A stretch of DNA of 64,000 bases from Ruminococcus sp. (GTDB lineage Bacteria; Bacillota; Clostridia; Oscillospirales; Acutalibacteraceae). The notes beneath the pieces are model-generated. The model made no database searches. It was not told the origin of the DNA and was given only the letters and a program-made list of their open reading frames with translations. Where the stretch lies: contig JAFTHZ010000020.1 in assembly GCA_017457155.1 (NCBI GenBank), positions 1 to 64,000 on the forward strand. Reading direction: 5' to 3'. The position numbers and the translations under genes are program-made. Below, piece by piece: positions 43,246-52,511 of this stretch (position 1 is the stretch's first letter; every line of letters starts with the position of its first letter).

Positions 43246-44306
43246 ATTGAACCTCCTTCGAGTATCTCTCTGACAGCGTCAAGGAGCTTGTTCATCTGTT
43301 CTTCCGTGCCGATGGTGATTCGGTTGAAGTCCTTGATTTTGTCTTTGCTGAAGTGTCTCACAAGAATGTGTCGCTCTTTAAGTTTTCTATATAGTGTCTC
43401 TCCGTCTATAGAAGAGCTCTTTGCAAAGAGGAAGTTAGCCTTAGAGGGCAACACCTCAAATCCCATATTGCGCAGTTTCTCTTCTGTGATGGTGCGGACA
43501 CGGATGATTTCTTTACATTTTTCGCTGTAGTACTCCTCAGCATCAACAGTTGCTTCGCCCAATATACCTGTCAGACGATTGATGTTGTATGGGTTAGTAG
43601 AGTACTTGAGCTTTTCCAGATCGCTGATAAGCCCCTTGGGTCCTATGGCATAACCGAGTCTTGCTCCTGCCATACTGCGAGATTTTGAGAAGGTGCGTAC
43701 AACCAACAGGTTGTCGTATTTCTCTGTGAGAGGATAGCAGCTTTCACCTCCGAAGTCCACATAGGCCTCATCAATGACAACAACATTGTCAGGATTAGAG
43801 GAAACTATTTTTTCGATTTCCTCAACAGGTCTGCAGTCTCCTGTAGGAGCATTGGGGTTGGCAATTACAATGAGCTTGTTCTTGCTGATATAGTCCTTGT
43901 AATCAACAGTGAAGTCCTCCCTGAGGGGGATCTCATCGTACTCGACATTATGCAGCTCACAGAAGACTTTGTAGAATCCGTATGTGATCTCAGGGAAGAT
44001 GGCTCCATTCTGTGCGAACGCCATGAACACAAAGTTCAGGATATCATCAGAACCGTTTGACAGGTAAATATTATCCTTATCAACACCATAGAGAGCTCCT
44101 AACTTTTCTCTGAGGTTGCTCATTGTGGGGTCAGAGTACAGACGAAGATTCTCTATATCCTGAGATGTAAGTTTTTCTACCACAGAGGGAGCAGGGGGGA
44201 AGGGGGACTCGTTGGTGTTGAGTTTTATGTACTCTCCGTCCTTGGGCTGCTCGCCCGGAGTATATGCATCAAGTTTCTGATATATTTCTTTAAGGTATCT
44301 GCTCAT
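43242..44306 (-). CDS. hisC: Histidinol-phosphate aminotransferase
   Basis: 354 aa, PLP fold type I. KLNTNESPFPP start, NPNAPTG, DEAYVDF, Schiff-base Lys in RTFSKSRSMAGARLGY. Overlaps hisB by 4 nt. Confidence 0.95.
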   Translation of the reverse strand: MSRYLKEIYQKLDAYTPGEQPKDGEYIKLNTNESPFPPAPSVVEKLTSQDIENLRLYSDPTMSNLREKLGALYGVDKDNIYLSNGSDDILNFVFMAFAQNGAIFPEITYGFYKVFCELHNVEYDEIPLREDFTVDYKDYISKNKLIVIANPNAPTGDCRPVEEIEKIVSSNPDNVVVIDEAYVDFGGESCYPLTEKYDNLLVVRTFSKSRSMAGARLGYAIGPKGLISDLEKLKYSTNPYNINRLTGILGEATVDAEEYYSEKCKEIIRVRTITEEKLRNMGFEVLPSKANFLFAKSSSIDGETLYRKLKERHILVRHFSKDKIKDFNRITIGTEEQMNKLLDAVREILEGGSI

Positions 44307-44310
44307 TATA

Positions 44311-45585
44311 TCATTCCTCGGTTCTCACTGTGACACTTCTTGCGTGTGCAGTGAGACCTTCTTTCTCTGCGAAGAACGCAACCTGATCTCCAACAGCCTT
44401 GAGTGCATCTTCTGTGTAGTATGTGTACTGACTCTTCTTCACAAAGTCATCTACAGAGAGGGGACTGGAGAATCTGGCTGTACCGCTTGTGGGCAGAGTG
44501 TGGTTAGGTCCTGCAAAGTAGTCGCCCAGAGCCTCGGGACAGTTTCTGCCCATGAAGATAGAGCCTGCATTGTCAATAGCATCCAGATAGTCAAAGGGAT
44601 TGTCTACCATCAGTTCCAGGTGCTCAGGGGCAATTTCGTTGGATATTGCAATTACATCACGCAGGTTGTCCGCTATGATGATCTTGCCGTTGTTATCAAT
44701 GGATGCGCGGGCAATTTCTGCTCTGGAGAGCAGAGGTATCTGACGCTCAAGCTCACAGGATACTGCCTGAGCCAGCTCCTCGCTGTCGGTTACAAGTACA
44801 GCACTGGCCATCTTGTCGTGCTCTGCCTGTGACAGAAGGTCTGCAGCTGCGTGAGCGGGGTTGCTCTTGCCATCAGCTATTACAAGTATTTCACTGGGGC
44901 CTGCAATCATATCTATGGAGACCTGACCGAATACCTGTCTCTTTGCTTCAGCAACAAAAGCATTTCCGGGTCCGACAATCTTGTCAACCTTCAGGATTGT
45001 TTCTGTGCCGTATGCCAGCGCTGCAACAGCCTGTGCACCGCCGACCTTGTATATGCGTCCTACTCCTGCGATTTTTGCAGCAGCAAGAATAACAGGGTTT
45101 ACCTTGCCGTTCTTTGAGGGAGGTGTAACCATAACGATATCCTTGCATCCTGCAATCTGCGCAGGAATGCTGTCCATCAGTACGGTGGAGGGATATGCAG
45201 CTGTGCCGCCGGGAACATACAGACCGACCTTCTCAATGGGAGTGATCTTCTGTCCTGTTACTACACCCTTGTGCTCGTTGATAATAAAGCTGGTGCGGAC
45301 CTGATTCTGGTGGAAGTTGCGGATGTTCTCAGCCGCATTTCTCAGGATATCAAGGAACTTGGGCTCAACTAATCCGAAAGCCTCCTCGATTTCTTCTTCG
45401 GATACCTCCAGCGAGTCAAGCTGTGCCCCGTCAAATTTAAGGTTGTATTCGAGTACGGCTTTGTCACCGTTTTTGCGTACATTATCAATGATGTCTCTTA
45501 CAATTTGAGAGACGTCAATAGTCTGTTCCTGTCTTGCGAAGATCTCGTCCTTGGAGATCTCCCCGTATTTCATTATCTTTATCAT
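44311..45585 (-). CDS. hisD: Histidinol dehydrogenase
   Basis: 424 aa, zinc enzyme that makes histidine in two NAD-dependent oxidations. VGLYVPGGTAAYPSTVLM, VGPGNAFVAEAKRQVFG, IDMIAGPSEI, AEHDKMASA and IAPEHLELM carry substrate and metal residues. Overlaps hisG by 4 nt. Confidence 0.96.
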   Translation of the reverse strand: MIKIMKYGEISKDEIFARQEQTIDVSQIVRDIIDNVRKNGDKAVLEYNLKFDGAQLDSLEVSEEEIEEAFGLVEPKFLDILRNAAENIRNFHQNQVRTSFIINEHKGVVTGQKITPIEKVGLYVPGGTAAYPSTVLMDSIPAQIAGCKDIVMVTPPSKNGKVNPVILAAAKIAGVGRIYKVGGAQAVAALAYGTETILKVDKIVGPGNAFVAEAKRQVFGQVSIDMIAGPSEILVIADGKSNPAHAAADLLSQAEHDKMASAVLVTDSEELAQAVSCELERQIPLLSRAEIARASIDNNGKIIIADNLRDVIAISNEIAPEHLELMVDNPFDYLDAIDNAGSIFMGRNCPEALGDYFAGPNHTLPTSGTARFSSPLSVDDFVKKSQYTYYTEDALKAVGDQVAFFAEKEGLTAHARSVTVRTEE

Positions 45586-46211
45586 CCCTGTAACCTCACT
45601 TGTTCCTCAAGACTCTTTCTGATGTTGAGGATCTCTTCGTTCTTGAACTTGTATCCTGATTTGTTGGCGATGAGACGCGCGCTGATGGGGACGATAGTCT
45701 CCACAACCTCAAGGTCATTTTCTTTCAGGGTTGTTCCTGTTTCGACTATATCTACTATGACATCTGACAGCTCCAGAATAGGAGCAATCTCGATGGAGCC
45801 GTTCAGTTTGATAATATCAATGTCACGGCATTTCTCTGCGTAGAAGTTACCGGCAATATTGGGGAATTTTGTTGCAACCCTCAGGGTAGTACCCTTGGAG
45901 TCTCTGAAATCCTTTTTTGCGGCAACTGCCATTCTGCATTTTCCCATGTTAAGGTCAAGCAGCTCGTAAACATCAGGTTCATACTCAAGCAGGATATCCT
46001 TGCCGGCAACGCCGATGTCTGCGGCACCTCTCTCAACATATATAGGAACGTCGGAGGGCTTTACCCAGAAGTACCTGACGCCTTTGTCAGGGTTTTCGAA
46101 TATCAGTTTACGGTTGGTCTCCTCGATAGAAGGACACTCATAACCTGCATTCTTGAAGTATCTGTATACTTTCTCTCCCAGTCTGCCTTTGGGCAGAGCA
46201 ACATTAATCAT
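45582..46211 (-). CDS. hisG: ATP phosphoribosyltransferase, short catalytic subunit
   Basis: About 209 aa from ATG 46211 (MINVALPKGRLGEKVY). TTG codons at 46220 or 46229 in the same frame are possible starts. Short-form HisG without the C-terminal ACT-like domain, which needs HisZ, encoded immediately upstream. DIGVAGKDILLE and the phosphate loop near VDIVETGTTLKEN fit. First committed step of the pathway. Confidence 0.93.
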   Translation of the reverse strand: MINVALPKGRLGEKVYRYFKNAGYECPSIEETNRKLIFENPDKGVRYFWVKPSDVPIYVERGAADIGVAGKDILLEYEPDVYELLDLNMGKCRMAVAAKKDFRDSKGTTLRVATKFPNIAGNFYAEKCRDIDIIKLNGSIEIAPILELSDVIVDIVETGTTLKENDLEVVETIVPISARLIANKSGYKFKNEEILNIRKSLEEQVRLQG

Positions 46212-47328
46212 TGTTTTCAAGGGTCTCAATCCTTCCGTCGGTGAATTTCATCAGTCTGCGCCACTTGACCTGTTCGGGAACATTGGAGCTGATAAGCACA
46301 CTGCCTTTCTCGGAGAGTTTCTCAGCAGCCTGTGCCAGCAGAACTGTATCTGCATCAGCCTCATGAATCAACACTGTGTCAATATCATAGCTTTCCTCGG
46401 TAGTCTCCATTCTTTCCAGCAGGTCCAGATACAGAGCAAAACCGATGGCGTTGCTCTTTCTGCCCATTTTCTTCAGGAGTCGGTCATACTGACCACCTGA
46501 CAGGATGCTTGCGGGAATACCCTCGATGTATCCTTTGAACACAACACCGGAGTAGTATTTCATATCGTTTCCCACAGAGAAGTCGACTCTGACAGCTTTT
46601 GAGAAGCCGCTGATTTCGATGATTTTGCACAGACTTGCAAATTCAGCGAAGGCTGTTTTTTCGTCCTCAGTTGTCAGCAGGGGAGCGATGGATGAGAGAA
46701 CAGCCACGATGTTGCCGCTGTTTTCGATGAGAGCACAGAGTTTGTCGGTTTTCTCCGGAGCAATTTCTTCCTTGGTGCAGATATCTCTCAGCTCATGGGC
46801 GTTTTTCTGATGCAGACATGCATGAGCAGAAGCCTTGCCGTCGTGGCTGAGTCCGCTGTCATCGAGCATTGCTGCTATGAGTCCCATGTGTGAAATGTCC
46901 AGAACGTACTTGTTGTTTATAAGTGCCAGACTTTTGACCGCAAGAAGTACCACCTCGGCAATATCGTAGCTGTGCAGATCTCCTACACATTCAAGGCCTG
47001 CCTGCATAATCTCCTTGAAGGAGTGGGTGCCTTTTGCGACTCTGTATACATTCTCGTTATAGTAAAGCTTCTGCTTTTCTCCCTGACGGTCCACGGTGTT
47101 CTTGATTATGGATAGTGTTACATCAGGCTTGAGAGCCATGAGTTTTCCGCTTCTGTCAGTGAAGGTAATAACTTCATCAGATACAAGGAAGTCCTTGTTC
47201 TTTACATACAGGTCATATTCCTCAAAACGGCTCATCTTGAACTGAGAGTATCCGTACTGTCTGTACAGAGCACGCAGGGCAAAGATGGCACGCTCGTCGT
47301 TTTTTATGATCTTATCATCATTTATCAT
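46204..47328 (-). CDS. hisZ: ATP phosphoribosyltransferase regulatory subunit
   Basis: 374 aa HisRS-like protein without the tRNA-binding domain. ALRALYRQYGYSQFKMSRFE, RSGKLMALKPDVT, YYSGVVFKGY and SGGQYDRL resemble class II synthetase motifs 1-3. Forms an octamer with short HisG and mediates histidine inhibition. Overlaps the regulator upstream by 11 nt and hisG by 8 nt. Confidence 0.93.
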   Translation of the reverse strand: MINDDKIIKNDERAIFALRALYRQYGYSQFKMSRFEEYDLYVKNKDFLVSDEVITFTDRSGKLMALKPDVTLSIIKNTVDRQGEKQKLYYNENVYRVAKGTHSFKEIMQAGLECVGDLHSYDIAEVVLLAVKSLALINNKYVLDISHMGLIAAMLDDSGLSHDGKASAHACLHQKNAHELRDICTKEEIAPEKTDKLCALIENSGNIVAVLSSIAPLLTTEDEKTAFAEFASLCKIIEISGFSKAVRVDFSVGNDMKYYSGVVFKGYIEGIPASILSGGQYDRLLKKMGRKSNAIGFALYLDLLERMETTEESYDIDTVLIHEADADTVLLAQAAEKLSEKGSVLISSNVPEQVKWRRLMKFTDGRIETLENND

Positions 47329-47626
47329 TGATGGTGATTCCTTTCTCGGTTATTCTGTCAATGGCTGTGCGGTATCCGCCGTCTCCGTAGTTGAGACACT
47401 TGTTTACACGACAGATGGTGGCTGTGCTGACGCCTGTCTTTGCGTTTATTTCCTGGTAATTCTGTCCGTCTGCAAGCAGTCTTGCAACATAGAATCTCTG
47501 GGAAATATCCTTGACTTCCTTGATAGTGCATGCATCCTCAAAGAACTGATAACATTCCTCAAGACTTTGCAAGGAGAGTATAGCTTCAAACAGAGCATCT
47601 GTATCAGGATTCTTAAAGTTACTCAT
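47318..47626 (-). CDS. hisR: TrpR-like regulator of the YerC/HisR type
   Basis: 102 aa, single TrpR/YerC-YecD domain. ISQRFYVARLLADGQNYQEI and TGVSTATICRVNKCL form the HTH. Comparative work has proposed this family as histidine-responsive repressors in Firmicutes. Position as first gene of the his operon and a palindrome at the promoter support that here. Overlaps hisZ by 11 nt. Confidence 0.85.
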   Translation of the reverse strand: MSNFKNPDTDALFEAILSLQSLEECYQFFEDACTIKEVKDISQRFYVARLLADGQNYQEINAKTGVSTATICRVNKCLNYGDGGYRTAIDRITEKGITINDK

Positions 47627-47652
47627 GGTTTGCCGTTCCTTTCTGCTGAATC

Positions 47653-47667
47653 TTACACAGTGTGTAA
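47653..47667 (-). promoter_or_regulatory. Putative HisR operator
   Basis: Perfect 7-bp inverted repeat TTACACA-N-TGTGTAA lying at about +1 to +20 of the his promoter. Confidence 0.7.
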
Positions 47668-47676
47668 TATATAGAT

Positions 47677-47704
47677 ATTATATTACAAAATAATATGTCT
47701 GCAA
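47677..47704 (-). promoter_or_regulatory. Promoter of the his operon
   Basis: Minus strand TTGCAG (47704-47699), 16-nt spacer, TATAAT (47682-47677). Confidence 0.75.
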
Positions 47705-47856
47705 TTTTAACACTTTAGCTTTCTAAAGTCAAGCTGTTTAAAAAAGTATGGATGATTTGACCAAATATGAGTTGATAATATTAAAATATTATATTCACTT
47801 TAGCACAGTAGAGTGATAAAACACCTGGAGATTTATATGTGTTGCATAAGTTTATA

Positions 47857-48552
47857 TCAGAGCACAACAGGGACAGGAGAGTCGATTGTCATGGAATCGG
47901 GTTCAATTTTACAGTCCATAGCAAGAATTCTGACTCCTGAATCCTGAGCTTTTCTGAGGGCCTCACCAAAGGCTGGGTGGGTCTCGTCATTGGGCACAAG
48001 CTGTGATATTTCTTTCATCTGAATAACAAAGAGGATGTATGCTTCAAACCCCGCATCCTGACAGGCTATCAGCTCCTCAATGTGTTTAACTCCACGCTCT
48101 GTGGGAGCATCAGGAAATTTGGCGGTTCCATCGGTTTCCTGAGTGACTCCTTTTACCTCCAGATATGCCTTTCTATCTCCGTCTTCTATGTAGAAATCAA
48201 AGCGTGAATTTCCGAATCTGACTTCTCTTCTGATAATGGCATTTTTTGAGAAAAGCTCTCCCTTTCGCAGCCATTCTTCGGCAGCATCGTTGGGGGTCTG
48301 TGAGTCCATATTTACCAGCAGGGGAGCCTTATCATTTCGTATCTTTGAGACTGCAATCAAGTCATATTTGGTTTTTCTCTGAGGATTGTCAGAAACGCTC
48401 AGATATACAGTCACACCGGGACGCAGAAGCTCTCTGCATCTTCCTGTGTTTTTGACATGCACTGTGTGTTCAGTATTGTCGATCTCAACCTGTGCTATGA
48501 ACCGATTGGGTCTGCTCAGGAACTTTGCTTCAATTACGTTTTTATATCTCAT
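47857..48552 (-). CDS. sfsA: SfsA family nuclease-like protein
   Basis: 231 aa from ATG 48552, 9 nt after ACAGGA (ATG 48561 abuts that site). N-terminal OB-like part (KFLSRPNRFIAQVEID, HVKNTGRCRELL) and a C-terminal PD-(D/E)XK-like core (SRFDFYIEDG, AYLEVKGVT with Glu/Lys, FPDAPTERGVKHIEEL). Named for sugar fermentation stimulation in E. coli; DNA binding or nuclease activity is the family expectation. Monocistronic. Confidence 0.92.
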   Translation of the reverse strand: MRYKNVIEAKFLSRPNRFIAQVEIDNTEHTVHVKNTGRCRELLRPGVTVYLSVSDNPQRKTKYDLIAVSKIRNDKAPLLVNMDSQTPNDAAEEWLRKGELFSKNAIIRREVRFGNSRFDFYIEDGDRKAYLEVKGVTQETDGTAKFPDAPTERGVKHIEELIACQDAGFEAYILFVIQMKEISQLVPNDETHPAFGEALRKAQDSGVRILAMDCKIEPDSMTIDSPVPVVL

Positions 48553-48713
48553 TTTGTTCATTCCTGTCTATCCGTGAGTTTGTCTGAAAAAGTTAATAAC
48601 ACGTGTTTATATCCAATAATTAGTTTAATTATAAAACATTGGTCGAATAATTATATAGTATTATATAAAATAAATCAATGACATAAAGTGATTTTTGTTA
48701 TATGTAGAAAACT

Positions 48714-48731
48714 TTGTTTAAAATTTAACAA
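48714..48731. promoter_or_regulatory. Rex-type redox operator upstream of the dehydrogenase-fumarase genes
   Basis: TTGTTTAAAATTTAACAA differs at one position from the clostridial Rex pattern TTGTTAA-N4-TTAACAA. It ends 15 nt before the -35 box. Rex leaves DNA when NADH rises, which would switch on NADH-consuming genes. No rex gene in the window. Confidence 0.55.
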
Positions 48732-48746
48732 AGATGTTCTGTTTAC

Positions 48747-48775
48747 TTGCAACATCACAGAATTTATGTTATAAT
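48747..48775 (+). promoter_or_regulatory. Promoter of the succinate-pathway genes
   Basis: TTGCAA (48747-48752), 17-nt spacer, TATAAT (48770-48775). The roughly 120-nt leader contains a hairpin, GCGAGAAAAAACT (48802-48814) with AGTTTTTCTTGC (48836-48847). Confidence 0.78.
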
Positions 48776-48904
48776 GCTACAAGTTGTAATATGGGATTTA
48801 TGCGAGAAAAAACTCTGATTTAGTCAGTTTTTCTTGCTCTTAATACCTATGTTTAACTATATTTGTGGTAATAATTTTTATCAACTGATAAAAGGAGAAG
48901 TATT

Positions 48905-49849
48905 ATGAATAAAATCACAGTGGTAGGTTCAGGCAGTGTAGGTGCAACTCTTGCATATACATTCACTGTTGCAGGACTTTGTTCTGAGGTAGTAATGATT
49001 GATATCAACAAGGAGAAAGCTCTGGGCGAAGCCATGGACATCCGTCAGGGAACACCTTTCTGTCATTCATGCTCTGTTTATGCAGGCAGCTTCCAGGATG
49101 CAGCAGGCTCTGATATTGTTGTTATTACATCAGGTGTTGCACGTGCTCCCGGCCAGTCCAGACTGGACCTTGCCCAGACCAATGTGGATGTTACAAAGAG
49201 CATCATACCCGAGATTACCCGCTACGCACCTGATGCTATCTATGTTATCGTCAGCAATCCCGTTGATGTTCTGACCTATGTGTTCTGCAAGGTTTCGGGA
49301 CTTCCTCAGGAGAGAGTAATTGGTTCAGGTACCATTCTTGATACCTCTCGTCTTCGTGCAAGACTTTCCGAGTACTACTTCCTCAATCAGCGCAATGTTC
49401 ATGCTTATGTACTGGGCGAGCACGGCAACTCAGGTTTTATTCCCTGGTCACTGTGTAACATCTCAAACGTTCCTGTTGAGGAGTACCGCAAGAGTGTTCA
49501 TCGTACAGACGTTGTTTATCCTGAACTCAATCTTCAGGAGGTTGAGGACTACGTAAAGAAGTCAGGAGCATCAATCATCAACAGCAAGGGTGCAACCTAC
49601 TATGCTGTTTCTGCTTCTGTATGCCATCTTTGCAAGTGCATCCTCAGCGGTGTTGATACAACACTCACGGTTTCTACTATGCTCAACGGTGAGTACGGCA
49701 TCAGCGATATTTGCCTGAGCCTTCTGAATGTAGTAGGTAATAACGGCGCTCACAGCAAGGTTTTACTCCCTATGACAGACGATGAGATTGCAAAGCTCCA
49801 CAAGAGTGCTGATACTCTCAGAGAAGTTATAAATAGCGTTAACTTCTGA
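48905..49849 (+). CDS. LDH/MDH-family dehydrogenase, predicted malate dehydrogenase
   Basis: 314 aa. Overall likeness is to L-lactate dehydrogenase ([27 protein letters not shown], Asp33 for NAD, catalytic Asp146, Arg149 and His173 in GEHG). But the specificity loop reads [14 protein letters not shown], so Arg80 stands where lactate dehydrogenases have Gln (Gln102 of the Bacillus enzyme). Arg at this site selects the dicarboxylate malate/oxaloacetate. GEHG is followed by Asn rather than the usual Asp. The next gene is fumarase, 35 nt on, and the neighbourhood leads to succinate. Automated annotation would probably say ldh. Rex-like control fits an NADH-oxidising enzyme of either type. Confidence 0.75.
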   Translation: MNKITVVGSGSVGATLAYTFTVAGLCSEVVMIDINKEKALGEAMDIRQGTPFCHSCSVYAGSFQDAAGSDIVVITSGVARAPGQSRLDLAQTNVDVTKSIIPEITRYAPDAIYVIVSNPVDVLTYVFCKVSGLPQERVIGSGTILDTSRLRARLSEYYFLNQRNVHAYVLGEHGNSGFIPWSLCNISNVPVEEYRKSVHRTDVVYPELNLQEVEDYVKKSGASIINSKGATYYAVSASVCHLCKCILSGVDTTLTVSTMLNGEYGISDICLSLLNVVGNNGAHSKVLLPMTDDEIAKLHKSADTLREVINSVNF

Positions 49850-49883
49850 TTTGTTTGATAATAACCGAAAGGATAGGATTGAT

Positions 49884-51260
49884 ATGGATTATCGTATAGA
49901 ACACGATTCAATGGGTGAGGTTAAGGTTCCCGCAGATAAACTTTGGGGAGCACAGACCCAGCGTTCAAGTGAGAATTTTCTTATCGGAGCAGGAATTGAG
50001 ACAATGCCTGCAGAGATAGTTTCTGCTTTCGCTATTCTCAAGAAGGCAGCGGCTATGACTAATAGTACCCTCAGACCAGAGAAGATGACAGAAGCTAAGC
50101 TTTCTGCAATTTCTCAGGCATGCGATGAGGTGCTGGAGGGCAAGCTTTCAGGACACTTTCCTCTTGTTGTGTGGCAGACAGGCTCAGGCACACAGTCAAA
50201 TATGAATATGAACGAGGTTGTTGCTAACCGCGGCAATCAGATTGCAGGGGAGAAGCTTCTGCATCCCAACGATGATATCAACATGAGTCAGTCCTCCAAC
50301 GATACATTTCCCACGGCAATGCACATTGCAGCTGTCACAATGATCGAGGACAGACTTATCCCCGCAGCAGAGACTCTCATCAACACCTTTATCCGACTGG
50401 AAGAGGAAAACAAAGGCATCGTCAAGAGCGGCCGTACTCATCTTCAGGATGCAACTCCAATTACCTTCAGTCAGGAGATCAGCGGATGGCGCTCAAGCCT
50501 CGAGAGAGATGTTGAACTTCTGAAGGTTGCTGTCAAGCCTCTTTATGAGCTGGCACTGGGCGGTACAGCTGTGGGTACAGGGCTCAATACTCCTTCTGGA
50601 TTTGCTGAGCTTGTGGCAGAGAATGTTGCAAAGCTTACAGGAAAGCCCTTTGTAACCGCACAGAACAAGTTTCACGCTCTTACCTCCAAGGATGAGTTGG
50701 TTTTTGCTCATGGTGCAATCAAGGCTCTTGCCTGTGATATGATGAAGATTGCCAACGATATCCGTTGGCTTGCAAGCGGTCCCCGTGATGGTTTGGGAGA
50801 AATTTTCATTCCCGAGAACGAACCCGGTTCCTCAATTATGCCCGGCAAGGTCAATCCTACTCAGTGTGAGGCTGTGACCATGGTTGCCGTTCAGGTTATG
50901 GGCAACGATGTGGCTGTGGGAGTGGCAGCATCACAGGGTAACTTTGAACTTAATGTTTTCATGCCTGTGTGCATCTATAATTTCCTCCAGTCCGGAAGAC
51001 TTCTTTCCGAGGCAATTGTTTCATTCAATAAGAATTGTGCAGTTGGAATTACTGCCAATAAGGAGAAGATGCATCATAATCTCCACAATTCTCTTATGCT
51101 TGTCACAGCTCTCAACCCATATATCGGATATGAGAACGCTGCAAAAACAGCAAAGAAAGCATACAAGGAGAACATTTCTCTCAAGGAGGCCTGTGTTCAG
51201 CTGGGATTCTTGACAGAGGAAAGATTCGACGAGGTTTTCCATCCTGAAGAGATGGTGTAA
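49884..51260 (+). CDS. fumC: Class II fumarate hydratase
   Basis: 458 aa from ATG 49884 after GAAAGGATAGG. Interconverts malate and fumarate. [45 protein letters not shown] and the loop [13 protein letters not shown] are diagnostic. No Fe-S cluster, oxygen-stable class. Presumably runs malate to fumarate here, feeding the reductase encoded downstream. Confidence 0.95.
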   Translation: MDYRIEHDSMGEVKVPADKLWGAQTQRSSENFLIGAGIETMPAEIVSAFAILKKAAAMTNSTLRPEKMTEAKLSAISQACDEVLEGKLSGHFPLVVWQTGSGTQSNMNMNEVVANRGNQIAGEKLLHPNDDINMSQSSNDTFPTAMHIAAVTMIEDRLIPAAETLINTFIRLEEENKGIVKSGRTHLQDATPITFSQEISGWRSSLERDVELLKVAVKPLYELALGGTAVGTGLNTPSGFAELVAENVAKLTGKPFVTAQNKFHALTSKDELVFAHGAIKALACDMMKIANDIRWLASGPRDGLGEIFIPENEPGSSIMPGKVNPTQCEAVTMVAVQVMGNDVAVGVAASQGNFELNVFMPVCIYNFLQSGRLLSEAIVSFNKNCAVGITANKEKMHHNLHNSLMLVTALNPYIGYENAAKTAKKAYKENISLKEACVQLGFLTEERFDEVFHPEEMV

Positions 51261-51310
51261 ACCATAAACCGTAATTAACTTAAATTTTGATTTTCCAAGG
51301 AGCGATACGT

Positions 51311-52111
51311 ATGAAGGTATCCTACTTTCCCGGATGTACCCTGAAGAACAAGGCAAAAGATCTTGATGTATATGCAAGAAAGTGTGCCGAGATTCTCGGA
51401 GTAACTCTGGAAGAAATAGAAAACTGGCAGTGTTGCGGCGGTGTTTTTACATCTAAGGATGAGGTAGCAACCAAGCTGTCATCTCTGAGAGCCCTCAGAT
51501 ATGCACAGGACAGGTCCCAGCCTTTGGTGTCTGTGTGTTCTGCCTGTCATAATGTGCTCAAGCAGACAAACTATCTCATGCAGAATGATCAGGCTTTTGC
51601 TAACAAAGCAAACCTGTATATGACTTCTAACGAGTCTTGCGACCCTTATGATGGTACAACAGCCGTATATCATTATCTGGAGCTTCTTCGTGACGTTGTT
51701 GGCTTTGATAAAATCGCTGAGAAAGTCACAAACCCTCTCACAGGCAGAAAGATTGCTCCTTACTACGGTTGTCTTCTGCTCAGACCCAACAGCGTTATGC
51801 AGATGGATGACCCTGAGAATCCCACAATTTTTGAGGATTTTATCCGTGCACTGGGTGCTGAGCCTGTGGTGTATTCTATGCGCAATGAGTGTTGCGGCGG
51901 ATACGTCACAATGGAGGATCCCGACTTCTCAAAGTCAAAGAGCAACGCAGTGGTCAATAATGCCGTCAGTTTCGGAGCAGAGTGTGTTGTCACTGCCTGC
52001 CCCCTGTGTAAGTACAACCTCGACAAGAATACCCATACAATTCCCGTTGTTTATTTCACAGAACTTCTTGCAGAGGCTCTGGGTATAAAGGAGGATTGTG
52101 ACAATGCATAA
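51311..52111 (+). CDS. hdrB: HdrB-like CCG-domain protein (disulfide reductase subunit B)
   Basis: 266 aa from ATG 51311 after AAGGAGCG. Two CCG domains, each with Cys, CC and CXXC: Cys9, 41-42, 76, 79, and Cys154, 194-195, 230, 233. In methanogens these bind two unusual [4Fe-4S] clusters that reduce the CoM-CoB heterodisulfide. In bacteria the substrate is unknown (DsrC in some sulfate reducers). All ten Cys are present, so both clusters should form. First gene of the Hdr-Flx run, 50 nt after fumC. Confidence 0.92.
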   Translation: MKVSYFPGCTLKNKAKDLDVYARKCAEILGVTLEEIENWQCCGGVFTSKDEVATKLSSLRALRYAQDRSQPLVSVCSACHNVLKQTNYLMQNDQAFANKANLYMTSNESCDPYDGTTAVYHYLELLRDVVGFDKIAEKVTNPLTGRKIAPYYGCLLLRPNSVMQMDDPENPTIFEDFIRALGAEPVVYSMRNECCGGYVTMEDPDFSKSKSNAVVNNAVSFGAECVVTACPLCKYNLDKNTHTIPVVYFTELLAEALGIKEDCDNA

Positions 52112-52496
52112 TGATAACAGAAAAATTGCAGACGAGATTATTCTCAGAAGCGGAGTCAATCCCCGCAAATGTATGAAGTGCGGCAAATGTACTGCCACGT
52201 GTCCTGCATTTGACAGAATGGAGTATCATCCCCATCAGTTTGTTTATATGGTAGAGACAGGGGATATTGAGCCTCTTCTTGAGTCGAAGTCTCTGTACAC
52301 ATGCCTTTCCTGTTTTGCTTGTGTGGACCGATGTCCCCGTGGCGTTGAGCCTGCAAAGCTTGTGGAGGGTGTGCGTAATGCAGTCATCAGACAGCAGGGC
52401 AAAAACCACATGACCGCTGATGATGTGCCGGGTAAGCTTGATTCTGATCTGCCTCAGCAGGCCATTGTCAGCGCGTTCAGAAAGTATACAAAGTAA
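52104..52496 (+). CDS. hdrC: HdrC-like iron-sulfur subunit
   Basis: 130 aa from ATG 52104, 9 nt after AAAGGAGG, overlapping hdrB by 8 nt. Two [4Fe-4S] motifs, CMKCGKCTATCPA and CLSCFACVDRCPRG. Passes electrons between HdrA and HdrB. No membrane part. Confidence 0.92.
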   Translation: MHNDNRKIADEIILRSGVNPRKCMKCGKCTATCPAFDRMEYHPHQFVYMVETGDIEPLLESKSLYTCLSCFACVDRCPRGVEPAKLVEGVRNAVIRQQGKNHMTADDVPGKLDSDLPQQAIVSAFRKYTK

Positions 52497-52511
52497 GGAG
52501 GAGAAAACACA

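Noticed and set aside
48905-49849. Plain L-lactate dehydrogenase assignment
   Set aside because: Arg replaces the substrate-defining Gln and the context is malate-fumarate; kept as an alternative only.
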